A DNA stretch of 64,000 nt. Origin: Mucilaginibacter xinganensis. GTDB taxonomy: Bacteria; Bacteroidota; Bacteroidia; Sphingobacteriales; Sphingobacteriaceae. Positions 23,355 through 31,508 of the stretch are shown here, in pieces. Made by a program: the position numbers and the translations under genes. Below the pieces are notes generated by a model. That model ran no database searches. It had not been told where the DNA came from and saw only the letters and a program-made list of their open reading frames with translations. Each line of letters starts with the position of its first letter. Within the stretch, counting starts at the first letter, position 1. The stretch spans positions 2,418,001-2,482,000 of the forward strand of contig NZ_CP022743.1 of NCBI RefSeq assembly GCF_002257585.1, written 5' to 3'.

Positions 23355-24938
23355 ATGAAAAATTTTACTCCTGTTTTAAGAATTGCTGTTTCCTGTTTTT
23401 TAATAGTAAGCGCCATTATTTCCTGTAAAAAGGATAATCAAACCAACCCGCCCCCCGCTGTAAAGCCCGTGGTTACCAATGTGCAACCGAAAGATCCTAT
23501 GCCCGGTGATGTGGTAACCATTACCGGAACCGGCTTTGGTTCAATAGCCACTGATGTAAAAGTAACCATCGGTGCACAGGTCGTTACCATAACATCGGTT
23601 ACAACTACCGAAATCAAATTTACACTGCCAGCTGGGATAACTGCAGGCGATATTGCCGTGGCGATTAAAAATGTAATAGCCAATAATACAGACCCTCAAA
23701 AGGCTACAATTACTCCTAAACCATCGCTGGTTCCGGCAGCAACTATCACATCTATTAATCCAACATCGGGAAAAGTGGGTGACGTTGTAACTATTACAGG
23801 CACAAATTTCAGTGCAACCGCAACAGATGATGTAGTAAAGTTTAACGGGGTAACTGCTACGGTAAGCGCTGCTACCACTACCGCATTAACTGTTAGTGTG
23901 CCCGCCACAGCAACAACGGGCACAATCTCTTTAAGTGTAAAGAGCGCAGCCATAATTACCGGTCCTTCGTTTACCATTAATACTTCAACAGGCGGTACAG
24001 GTTCACCTATAAACTATATTAAAGTTTTAGGCGGAACAGCCACAGTTTCTAAAATAGCTTCTGCACCGGCAGAAATCGGCGCAATGGTAGTCGATAAAAA
24101 AAATAATGTGCTTTATTATGCTGACTATACAGTTTTTGCTGCTTCACACGCGGGCACCGTTTATAAATTGAAGCTGGACGGCAGCGCGCCCACACCCCTC
24201 ACTACTGATAGCCGCATAAACACCGTATTTAATTTAGGGGTAGATGCGACTGGTAATGTGATTGTGTTTACAGGCGTAGATAAACAAGGCATTAATGTAA
24301 ATGTGTATAAAGTAGATCCGGGGACAGGATCTGTTACCGGGCTTGCCACCAATGTAAATCTGGGTGGGGGTAACTATCCCTTAGTCGTAGATTCACAAGG
24401 AGGTATCTGGAATGGATATGGCCAAAAACTAAATACCGCAACTAATAAATTCGACCGAAATGCTACCTTTCCTTACACCAGCTATACCAGCACTTTTTAC
24501 CAGGGCGATGGAATTTATGTTGACAATGCGTCAGGCACAGATGTTGGCTTTGTTAAATACAACCTTTTAACCAAAAATGGCACATCGACAGATTTTACCT
24601 TGCAAGCCCTGTTTAAGCAGGATAACGCCGATATAGGCAGCAACAGCCACAGTTTGGATGTGCAGTCAAGATACGCTATAGATAACAGCGAAAATTTTTA
24701 TGCCTTATATCCTATTGCCGGTGATGCAGCGTCTTTTTATAATGATTACTATGTAATTCGCAAAACTAAAAATGGCACAGCCGCAGCCAGTTCACTACTG
24801 CTCAAATTTACAACGCCATTTAATGTGCCGGCTTATACTCAGCCGCGATCAAATATCGGCCTTTTGTTCCAGTCAGATGGTGCAGGTAATTTATACATGA
24901 AAGATAACGGAACTGATATAATTAAGATTATTCAATAA
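23355..24938 (+). CDS. IPT/TIG-domain lipoprotein with C-terminal beta-propeller-like region
   Basis: The start is set at ATG 23355 (MKNFTPVLRIAVSCFLIVSA, lipobox ending IISC); the frame is open further upstream within the previous gene. 528 residues. Two IPT/TIG Ig-like domains at ~38-125 and ~132-215, each with P-x-x-G-x-V-[VT]-ITGT-x-F (PMPGDVVTITGTGFGS, GKVGDVVTITGTNFSA). From ~225 on there are repeated strands such as YYADYTVFAASHAGTVYKLKLDG, then GVDATGNVIVFTGV and PLVVDSQGGIWNGYG, suggesting an NHL-type propeller. Such lipoproteins are exported to the outer membrane. It is co-transcribed with the preceding lipoprotein. Confidence 0.82.
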   Translation: MKNFTPVLRIAVSCFLIVSAIISCKKDNQTNPPPAVKPVVTNVQPKDPMPGDVVTITGTGFGSIATDVKVTIGAQVVTITSVTTTEIKFTLPAGITAGDIAVAIKNVIANNTDPQKATITPKPSLVPAATITSINPTSGKVGDVVTITGTNFSATATDDVVKFNGVTATVSAATTTALTVSVPATATTGTISLSVKSAAIITGPSFTINTSTGGTGSPINYIKVLGGTATVSKIASAPAEIGAMVVDKKNNVLYYADYTVFAASHAGTVYKLKLDGSAPTPLTTDSRINTVFNLGVDATGNVIVFTGVDKQGINVNVYKVDPGTGSVTGLATNVNLGGGNYPLVVDSQGGIWNGYGQKLNTATNKFDRNATFPYTSYTSTFYQGDGIYVDNASGTDVGFVKYNLLTKNGTSTDFTLQALFKQDNADIGSNSHSLDVQSRYAIDNSENFYALYPIAGDAASFYNDYYVIRKTKNGTAAASSLLLKFTTPFNVPAYTQPRSNIGLLFQSDGAGNLYMKDNGTDIIKIIQ

Positions 24939-24960
24939 TATAATTCGATAACATGATTAA

Positions 24961-24991
24961 GCCTTCAGATAAATACATCTGAAGGCTTTTT
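24961..24991 (+). terminator. Intrinsic terminator after the IPT/TIG gene
   Basis: GCCTTCAGAT (24961-24970), loop AAATAC, ATCTGAAGGC (24977-24986), TTTTT. Perfect 10-bp stem. It ends the plus-strand signalling island before the convergent protease gene. Confidence 0.88.
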
Positions 24992-25070
24992 AATATTACA
25001 TAAATACCGAAGGATGGGTTTGTGCACTTTTAGTGATTGCGACCCTTTCTTATTATTCCCTGCTAAAATC

Positions 25071-26969
25071 TCATTTCAATGCGGTCAACAATTCAAAGGA
25101 ACGTTTTGGGTTAACCAGTTTAATGCGTCCGTCGGCTGAAATGTCGGCTCCCTTTTTGATCAGCGTAATTACTTCTGCCGGGCTAAGCGATGGTTTCATT
25201 GCGATAAGTTTCGCCGCCAGGTTAGCTATATAAGGCGTAGCCATTGAGGTGCCGGATAGCAAGATCTTAGAGCCTCCAGGTGCAAAGCTTTCAACCAGGT
25301 ACCCGTTTGCATGGATTGCAACCTTTTTCCCGGTGGCAGTAAAATCAGTTTCCAAACCTGCGCTGTTAACTGAGCCAACGCCTATCATATTTGGAATATC
25401 AAGCGCGGCAGGATATCTTAAATCCATATCCGAGTTAGAATTTTTATTCCCGTTGGAGGCTACGAAAAGAATCCCGGGTGCAGAACTGAACGCTTCGTAA
25501 AGGGCGTTTTTACGCATGGTCCATAATTTTACAGCAAGGTTTTTTTGCTCATCTGCGGGCATCTTTGGGTTGTATTTGGCAATATCAGTTTGATAGTCGC
25601 TGATAAAGTAGCCCCAACTCATGGTAACTACACGAACGTTGGCCGCCTTCCAGTATTTTACAAGGTCTTTCAAGTTTTTGGCCACTTTCAACTCTGTTTC
25701 TACAGCAGGAGATTTTGCGTCCGGTGTAAATCCTACATCTTCACTAAATCTTACCGTAAGTAACCTGGCATACGGGTTACCACGCATCGCAATTCCTGCT
25801 ACGTGGGTGCCATGCACATAGTCGGCAACAAGATTAATCAAGTTCCAAATGGAATCGCGTTGTACCACATTTGCTTTGGTGGTTACATCTTTGAAGTACC
25901 TGAATTCAGTGCTTTCTATGCCGGCTTCATCGTCGCCATAGCCCTTCAGCAGCTTTACGGCATCCGGGTACGATTTTTGCCTTTCTGCTGTTAAAGGCAT
26001 CAGCAAGTGGCTGTCTTTATTTTCCTGTAAATCGTACGCCACACCGTGAACATCATCCACATAACTATTATGATCATTATCCAGGCCGTCAATCTTCTCT
26101 TTTTTATTGGTATATAACCTGTCTTTAAAAACAGATATGTCGGTACCGAGGTCAAAAACACAAATAACTACCGGCGTGTAAGGCTTTCCCGGTGGCAGGG
26201 TCAACTCGCGTGCGGGCCATATATTCACCTGTTTGCGTGCTGCGGCACGGGTTACACTATCCATAACTAAGGTAACTACCTTGCTGACTTTGTCGAAATC
26301 GTGCATTTCATAAAAAAGGAATAACACGTAATCCAGGTTCCTGATAGAAAGCGGTCCATTAGCAATTGGCGGGTTTAAATCACTTGCAGCTATTTTAACA
26401 TATTCAGCTGCGGTGAGGTTGGCGTATTGCTGCCTTATGCGCTGCAATGACGACGCAGCAGACTCATAAGCGATGGCATTTATCTTTTTTGTAAACACAG
26501 CGTGGAAATTGACCATGTAATCAGCCGATTCCGGATCGCCGGACGCTATTAATGATCTTTTAACCAAAGCACTTGTTGCCTGGGCAGCGGGTTTAACTTC
26601 CAGCGTTCTTAAGGTGTCATAATAGGCCAATGCCTGATCATTATTCCTTTCATAAAAGGCAAGGTCGCCTAAAATCCGATAATATGATTTTAAAACGGCG
26701 GTGTCCCGTATTTCAAAATGGCCCAGGTCCGACAAAAGGTCTTTTTTCAACTGTTCCTTTAGCGCCCTGATATGGTTTCTATCTGCCAGCAAAACATTCA
26801 GGCTGTCGGTAATTGGATAAGTGTGGATGGGCAGCGGCGAGCCGGGTGCGTTTTTTAATTTTTGCCCGAAACAGTTAGTAATAAACGGGTTAAGTAAAAT
26901 TAAAGATGCGATGATTAATTTCCCGGGATACGAAAAGCTAACATGGATTGAATTGCGATAATTGAACAT
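25071..26969 (-). CDS. Secreted subtilisin-like (S8) serine protease
   Basis: 632 residues. N-terminal signal/anchor at ~17-35 (ends TNCFGQ). A ~210-residue helical pre-region with TPR-like spacing (DLAFYERNNDQALAYYDTLR) precedes the protease. The S8 catalytic domain runs ~255-630, with Asp273 (VICVFDLGTD), His386 (DYVHGTHVAG), oxyanion Asn506 (FVASNGN) and nucleophile Ser575 (LSGTSMATPY); the triad is intact. The first motif has DLGTD instead of the usual DSG/DTG. The C-terminus lacks a T9SS sorting domain, so it is probably periplasmic. It is convergent with the signalling island; no partner gene is adjacent. Confidence 0.9.
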   Translation of the reverse strand: MFNYRNSIHVSFSYPGKLIIASLILLNPFITNCFGQKLKNAPGSPLPIHTYPITDSLNVLLADRNHIRALKEQLKKDLLSDLGHFEIRDTAVLKSYYRILGDLAFYERNNDQALAYYDTLRTLEVKPAAQATSALVKRSLIASGDPESADYMVNFHAVFTKKINAIAYESAASSLQRIRQQYANLTAAEYVKIAASDLNPPIANGPLSIRNLDYVLFLFYEMHDFDKVSKVVTLVMDSVTRAAARKQVNIWPARELTLPPGKPYTPVVICVFDLGTDISVFKDRLYTNKKEKIDGLDNDHNSYVDDVHGVAYDLQENKDSHLLMPLTAERQKSYPDAVKLLKGYGDDEAGIESTEFRYFKDVTTKANVVQRDSIWNLINLVADYVHGTHVAGIAMRGNPYARLLTVRFSEDVGFTPDAKSPAVETELKVAKNLKDLVKYWKAANVRVVTMSWGYFISDYQTDIAKYNPKMPADEQKNLAVKLWTMRKNALYEAFSSAPGILFVASNGNKNSNSDMDLRYPAALDIPNMIGVGSVNSAGLETDFTATGKKVAIHANGYLVESFAPGGSKILLSGTSMATPYIANLAAKLIAMKPSLSPAEVITLIKKGADISADGRIKLVNPKRSFELLTALK

Positions 26970-27014
26970 GCCTGAGGTTTGAACTCAAAAATATATAATA
27001 TTTTAAAGACTAGA

Positions 27015-27061
27015 AAGAGCCGTAGCTCTTGATTGAAACGGTCGATAAAATCCTTTCAATC
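27015..27061. other. Two adjacent hairpins between protease and DUF2306 gene
   Basis: AAGAGC-CGTA-GCTCTT (27015-27030) is followed at once by GATTGAAA (27031-27038) and its complement TTTCAATC (27054-27061). It lies downstream of the DUF2306 gene (minus strand) and upstream of the protease, so it may act as a terminator for the former. Confidence 0.4.
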
Positions 27062-27119
27062 AATAAATTAAGTTTTAGATAGATCATGATCGCGTAGCTT
27101 CAGATAATCTGCCTTCCAA

Positions 27120-27806
27120 TCAGCGGTTTTGCAATTTAATCCGGTAACTTTTTTTGCGGGTGAATATTTCCCTTCCATTTAGCAGTAATTCCGGAACAAC
27201 CAGCGCAAAAAGCATTAATGACCATAGCACAATACTAAAATCGTCGGGTGTTATCCTGCTGTAAAAAGGAAGCGGATTTAGCACGCGCGACAAAACAAAG
27301 ATGAGAGTGATTCCATAACTCCTGCTCATCCAAACCTTATGCGCTGCGATCTGCCCGTTAATTGCGGCGGCATAAGCAATAAGCGTTGTTACAAACCAAA
27401 GTATAGCCTGTGCAGTCCCCGCTGATTCCAGGTGAACTCCGCTTCCGGGAACCGGGTATTTTTCCTGGATAATCAGCGCCAGCACCGAAGCAGCCAAAAC
27501 AGCGCAAATGTAAACTGTGCCAAGCCTGCGGTGCAACAGCGGGTTTGTTTTGCGCACCCGCGACGAGAATTGCAACGGCCCCGCGATAAGCGCAGTTACG
27601 CCGCATAAAGCATGCGGAAATATTAGCCATAGCATCTCTGCCATCCGCCTGTGGTTATCGTTATTGACGGTAATGAGCGGCAACTCGGTAAAAAGCAAAA
27701 CCGATATAAATAAAATGCCGATAAAAAAGTATAATATTATTTTGGCGTTTACAGGGAATAACGGAGCTATGGGAAAATTCCCAGGTGAATTATCGTCGCG
27801 TTTCAT
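27120..27806 (-). CDS. DUF2306 family membrane protein
   Basis: 228 residues with about seven hydrophobic segments: AKIILYFFIGILFISVLLF, LWLIFPHALCGVTALIAGPL, RRLGTVYICAVLAASVLALI, AQAILWFVTTLIAYAAAING, then SYGITLIFVLSRVLNPLPF and FSIVLWSLMLFALVVPELLL. The motifs PLQFSSRVRKTNPLLHRRLG and GQIAAHKVWMSRSY (paired His) are typical of DUF2306, a cytochrome b561-like integral membrane family. Function is unknown. It is the probable second gene of a unit started by the cupin gene (115-bp gap), under the HxlR operator. Confidence 0.82.
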   Translation of the reverse strand: MKRDDNSPGNFPIAPLFPVNAKIILYFFIGILFISVLLFTELPLITVNNDNHRRMAEMLWLIFPHALCGVTALIAGPLQFSSRVRKTNPLLHRRLGTVYICAVLAASVLALIIQEKYPVPGSGVHLESAGTAQAILWFVTTLIAYAAAINGQIAAHKVWMSRSYGITLIFVLSRVLNPLPFYSRITPDDFSIVLWSLMLFALVVPELLLNGREIFTRKKSYRIKLQNR

Positions 27807-27921
27807 AAATAAATTAATAAAGTGAAGGCTGTATTTCTTTGTGTTTTCTATTCGTTTAAACCGGGCCCGATAGGGTTGCTTAAGACTGCATTATTAAAAA
27901 TTGGCTTGCATTTTAGCTGAC

Positions 27922-28575
27922 TTAACCCTTTAAACCATATTTTTCAATAATTGGCTGTCTTTTTTCGGGGAAGGTTGTTATCCCAAACCGCTTATCCAGA
28001 TTTTTTAACCTGGCGGCAATTTGAGGGTCTTGCGGCGACAGGTTATTCTTCACCATATCCGGGAAGATCTGGTGAAATAGTTCTTCCAAAAAATCTTCAA
28101 AATTTTGATTGAAATACATATCAATAAACCGAAGCGGCTTTTCAGACCCATTCCAAAATGTGTGCTCAAGTTTTCTCGGCCTGAAATGCCAGCCACCGGC
28201 TCTGATTTCTTCCACATTGCCATCTACTATAACGGTAGCAGTTCCTTCAAGTACCAGCATCAATTCGTCCAGTCCTTTATGAACATGCGGTGCGGGCCCC
28301 ATGGTGCGGGGGGCAACTGCTGTTTCCACGCACGAAAATTGCATGTTTGTTTTCGAACTTCTTACCCAGGTACGGATGTCAATTCCGCCGGAGCCCGGCT
28401 GCAAAGGTTGTTGCGGCGGCAAATAAAAAGGTAAAAGGGGCTGGGAGTCCTTTTGTTCATCTCTGCTTTGGGTTTGTTCCCTGCCGAAAGCAAACTGTGC
28501 CAGGCCAACACCCGCTGTAGCCATTGCCATGTTTTGCACCCAATTGCGTCTTGACACGCTCATGTCTTTTTTCAT
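27922..28575 (-). CDS. Tat-exported cupin-domain protein
   Basis: 217 residues. The N-terminus MKKDMSVSRRNWVQNMAMAT, then AGVGLAQFAFG, is a twin-arginine signal (SRRNWVQ followed by a mild hydrophobic stretch). A single cupin core at ~90-160: GPAPHVHKGLDELMLVLEG (HxH and E metal ligands), VDGNVEEIRAGGWHFRPRKL and EHTFWNGSEKPLRFIDMYF. Tat export suggests a folded metal-bound protein in the periplasm; a dioxygenase- or isomerase-like role is possible but unproven. It is divergent from the HxlR regulator at 28700 with a doubled operator between them. Confidence 0.85.
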   Translation of the reverse strand: MKKDMSVSRRNWVQNMAMATAGVGLAQFAFGREQTQSRDEQKDSQPLLPFYLPPQQPLQPGSGGIDIRTWVRSSKTNMQFSCVETAVAPRTMGPAPHVHKGLDELMLVLEGTATVIVDGNVEEIRAGGWHFRPRKLEHTFWNGSEKPLRFIDMYFNQNFEDFLEELFHQIFPDMVKNNLSPQDPQIAARLKNLDKRFGITTFPEKRQPIIEKYGLKG

Positions 28576-28653
28576 TTTTTATTTTACTTAGTGAAGGTTA
28601 AGCTGCTGTAAATCAAAAGCAAAGTACAGTTAAAAAATGTGAATTAGAATGAT

Positions 28654-28686
28654 TTACCTAAAGGTAATAGACTTACCTTTAGGTAA
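28654..28686 (+). promoter_or_regulatory. Doubled palindromic operator of the HxlR regulator
   Basis: TTACCTAAAGGTAA (28654-28667), 5-bp spacer, TTACCTTTAGGTAA (28673-28686). Each 14-mer is a TTACCT/AGGTAA palindrome, and the two are exact reverse complements of each other. It lies between the divergent cupin and HxlR genes, 13 bp before the chosen HxlR ATG. Probable autoregulatory and cupin-controlling site. Confidence 0.8.
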
Positions 28687-28699
28687 TAAAACAAACACT

Positions 28700-29092
28700 A
28701 TGTCAGCAAAAGAATTATATGTTGGGTGCCCCGTGCAGCACGCGCGGAAATACCTGGGCGGGAAATGGCAAATTGCCATACTTTCAAATTTGAAAAAGCA
28801 GCCAGCGCGATTTGTGGAATTGAAAAATATGCTGCCGGGAATTAGTGATAAAGTATTGTCGCAGGACTTGCAGTTTTTTGAACAGGCAGGGATCGTTCAA
28901 AAAGAAATATTTGCCTGTATTCCCCCAAGGGTAGAATACAAGCTTACGCCCCAGGGTTTAACGCTCATCCCGGTTATTGAAACGATAGTTAAATGGGGCT
29001 ATTGTCATTTACAGGAAGAAAAAGTTAACCGGTCAACACGTTCAACCCCGGCAAGTGTGATTGCCGATATTGAAGCCATGTTAGCCAAATAA
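28700..29092 (+). CDS. HxlR-family winged-helix transcriptional regulator
   Basis: From ATG 28700 it encodes 130 residues; the frame also opens at 28649, but that would place the operator inside the coding sequence. The HxlR signature is clear: CPVQHARKYLGGKWQIAILSNL, RFVELKNMLPGISDKVLSQDL (recognition region), FFEQAGIVQKEIFACIPPRVEYKLTPQG (wing) and LIPVIETIVKWG. The Cys in GCPV is the position that senses thiol or aldehyde stress in some members (family knowledge). It probably controls the divergent cupin/DUF2306 genes and itself through the paired palindromes. Confidence 0.92.
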   Translation: MSAKELYVGCPVQHARKYLGGKWQIAILSNLKKQPARFVELKNMLPGISDKVLSQDLQFFEQAGIVQKEIFACIPPRVEYKLTPQGLTLIPVIETIVKWGYCHLQEEKVNRSTRSTPASVIADIEAMLAK

Positions 29093-29097
29093 CAATT

Positions 29098-29124
29098 TCA
29101 TTCACTGGTATTAAAAGTGAATGA
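29098..29124. terminator. Bidirectional hairpin between HxlR and M1 peptidase genes
   Basis: TCATTCACT (29098-29106), 9-nt loop, AGTGAATGA (29116-29124), flanked by A/T tracts, in the 38-bp gap between convergent genes. Confidence 0.6.
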
Positions 29125-29130
29125 TTTAAC

Positions 29131-31095
29131 CTAGTTGGCCTGGTAAACATTATTCGTCCTGTCTACATCCGGGTAAACCTGTTCAGGGTCTATAATAACT
29201 TTGGTAACGGGTTCAGCTTTGTTGGCGGTAAAGGTATAGGAGTGGGTATATTCCCAAATTTCGACAGGGAAGGTCCGCAGTTCCTTTTGCCCGCTGGCGT
29301 AGGTTATTTCAACTACCAGCGGCATGACTGCTTTTTCCATGTTTTCAATAGCGATCCGGGTTTTGTTTTTAGCAGAGTTTTCTACCCTGGTTATTTTTTG
29401 ATCGAGCTTGAAATTTTCTATAAACATTGATTTCCAGAACCACGTAAGGTCTTCGCCTGTTGAATTGTTAATGCTTCTGAAAAAATCAAACGGGGTAGGG
29501 TGCTTGTATGCCCAGTTGCGGATGTATTGGCTGAAAGCGCGGTCAAAACGCCCGGCTCCAAGCACCTGGTTGCGTAACAGTGCCAGTAAATAAGCAACCT
29601 TCTGGTATTCTATAGTATAAACCTGGTTGCCGGGTATGGCATCTGGCCGGGTAATAATCGGTTTCAGCGTATCTGCAAAAAGCGCGGTTACCGGAATGTC
29701 AATTTCTTTGTACCCAATAAATTCGCCTTTGTTGAATTCTTTGGTTGCCATGTTATCCATAAAAAGATTAAACCCTTCGTCCATCCATGCATACTTGCGT
29801 TCATTGCTGCCCACCACCATCGGGAACCAGGTATGGCCCAATTCGTGGTTTACCACTGCCCAGTACATGTTCCCGGTATCTTTTGCCGCGCAAAACACCA
29901 TACCCGGGTACTCCATACCATCAAGATTTGATGCCACGTTTACCGCCTTGTTAAAAGGATAGGTGAGCCATTTTTTTGAGAAATACTGCAGCGTGAACTT
30001 TACATATTCGGATGACCGGGCCCAACTGTTAGGCTTTAGCGACTCAGCCGGGTACAGTGAGCAGGCCATAATGCGTTTTTCATCGCTAACCGGAAAACTC
30101 AGTGCCTCCCAGATAAACGATTTTGAGGCCGTCCAGGCAAAATCCCTGGTGTTATCCATTTTAAATTTCCACGTGCAGGTAGGCTTCGCCGGCCTTGAGC
30201 CTGCATCTTTTACCTCTTTTGCCGATCTTATAAAAACAGGTTCTGAGCTATCCTTTGCCAGTTTCCAGCGTTTTAGCTGTTCAGGGGTTAAAACCTCCTC
30301 CGGGTTCAGCAGGTCGCCGGAGGCTTCAACAATATAGGAAGAGGGGAGCGTAATGTTCACGTTGAAGTTGCCAAAGTCGAGGTAAAATTCACCGTTGCCC
30401 AGGTAGGGTAGGGTATTCCATCCTTCAACATCGTCCAAAACACACATCCTTGGGTACCATTGAGCAACAGCATAAATATTACCGTCTTTGGTTTGCAGCA
30501 GGTCCGTCCGGTTAACCTGGAAATCGGCATTCTTATAGTTTACCGGGAACCGGTAGCTGTAATGAATACTGAAGCTTATTTTTTGCCCGCTTTTTAACGT
30601 CTGTGGCAAATGCAGCTGCATCCGGGTGTCGTAAACCTGGTAATCTATTTTCGCCCCGTTATTATCATTCAGCTTAATATCTGTAATATCGAATCCGCCG
30701 TCGGTTATTTTTTCTTCGGGGTTTTTGTAAAGGAACAGGCCCGCCAGCACGCCTTTTGAATCTTTTTTATACACATTCTGTTCCAGCTGCATCCACAAAG
30801 CAGAAAGCGCTTTAGGGCTATTATTGGTATAGGTTACTGTTACGGTTCCCGTTACCAGGTTATTTTTATCATCAAGGCTTACATCTATTACATAATCCGA
30901 CTGGTTTTGCCAGTACGCAGGGCCTGGCTCCCCGGTGGCTGCCCGGTACTCATTACCCGCCGGTAAAATCGGTAGCGCCGGGAATAAATCAGACGGATTG
31001 TACTTTGATTGGCCAAATGACAGATGACAGGCAAAAGTTAAAAGGGTGAGGGCTGCAAATTTGAGGAAATTGCTGTAACGTAAAGTTGTATGCAT
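29131..31095 (-). CDS. Secreted M1-family metallopeptidase
   Basis: From ATG 31095 it encodes 654 residues, which gives the signal peptide MHTTLRYSNFLKFAALTLLT ending SFGQ; the start at 31161 would add 22 residues before it. It has an N-terminal beta-sheet aminopeptidase domain (YTNNSPKALSALWMQLEQNVY is typical). The catalytic domain has exopeptidase-like DGMEYPGMV and zinc site HELGH (first His ~417) with the third ligand Glu in KYAWMDEGFN. It is a probable periplasmic aminopeptidase that digests imported peptides. It is monocistronic and divergent from the TonB receptor operon. Confidence 0.92.
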   Translation of the reverse strand: MHTTLRYSNFLKFAALTLLTFACHLSFGQSKYNPSDLFPALPILPAGNEYRAATGEPGPAYWQNQSDYVIDVSLDDKNNLVTGTVTVTYTNNSPKALSALWMQLEQNVYKKDSKGVLAGLFLYKNPEEKITDGGFDITDIKLNDNNGAKIDYQVYDTRMQLHLPQTLKSGQKISFSIHYSYRFPVNYKNADFQVNRTDLLQTKDGNIYAVAQWYPRMCVLDDVEGWNTLPYLGNGEFYLDFGNFNVNITLPSSYIVEASGDLLNPEEVLTPEQLKRWKLAKDSSEPVFIRSAKEVKDAGSRPAKPTCTWKFKMDNTRDFAWTASKSFIWEALSFPVSDEKRIMACSLYPAESLKPNSWARSSEYVKFTLQYFSKKWLTYPFNKAVNVASNLDGMEYPGMVFCAAKDTGNMYWAVVNHELGHTWFPMVVGSNERKYAWMDEGFNLFMDNMATKEFNKGEFIGYKEIDIPVTALFADTLKPIITRPDAIPGNQVYTIEYQKVAYLLALLRNQVLGAGRFDRAFSQYIRNWAYKHPTPFDFFRSINNSTGEDLTWFWKSMFIENFKLDQKITRVENSAKNKTRIAIENMEKAVMPLVVEITYASGQKELRTFPVEIWEYTHSYTFTANKAEPVTKVIIDPEQVYPDVDRTNNVYQAN

Positions 31096-31508
31096 GTAAT
31101 AAATGTTTGATTGCTGTTTTAACCTCAAATATAAACTATCAGGGCTGTTACACAAGTACACCGGCGCATCTCGCAGGGCTTAATTGTGTTTTAATTTAAT
31201 ATTAAGAAATGAGCGGATGTTTAGCTTTTTTCTGAGGTATAATTCCCCTAATGTTAATTAAATAAAACCATTTTATTAACAAAGTAATCCGGGGGCAAAA
31301 CTTCAGAATTTCTACAAATTCTGGCAGCTCTCTTTGCAAAAAAAACTCGTCATGGAGCAATTATTCAATAACGTAAATTCTTTTTCTGTGTCCCTTAAAA
31401 ACGTGTTGGGTACCCTTTTATTCTCCATATACCGATCCATCTGATTGGGTTTCATGCCGTTCTTTTTTTCAAACCCCCTGTTGAAAACAATTTATACACA
31501 CATCATTA
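31096..31508. other. 413-bp divergent intergenic region before the TonB receptor
   Basis: It separates the M1 peptidase and TonB receptor genes. It is AT-rich and holds one notable site: ATATACCGATCCATC at 31427-31441, 15 bases identical to the left half and centre of operator copy 1 (16776-16790). The TACGTA element and the right half-site are absent. No small ORF is convincing. Confidence 0.6.
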
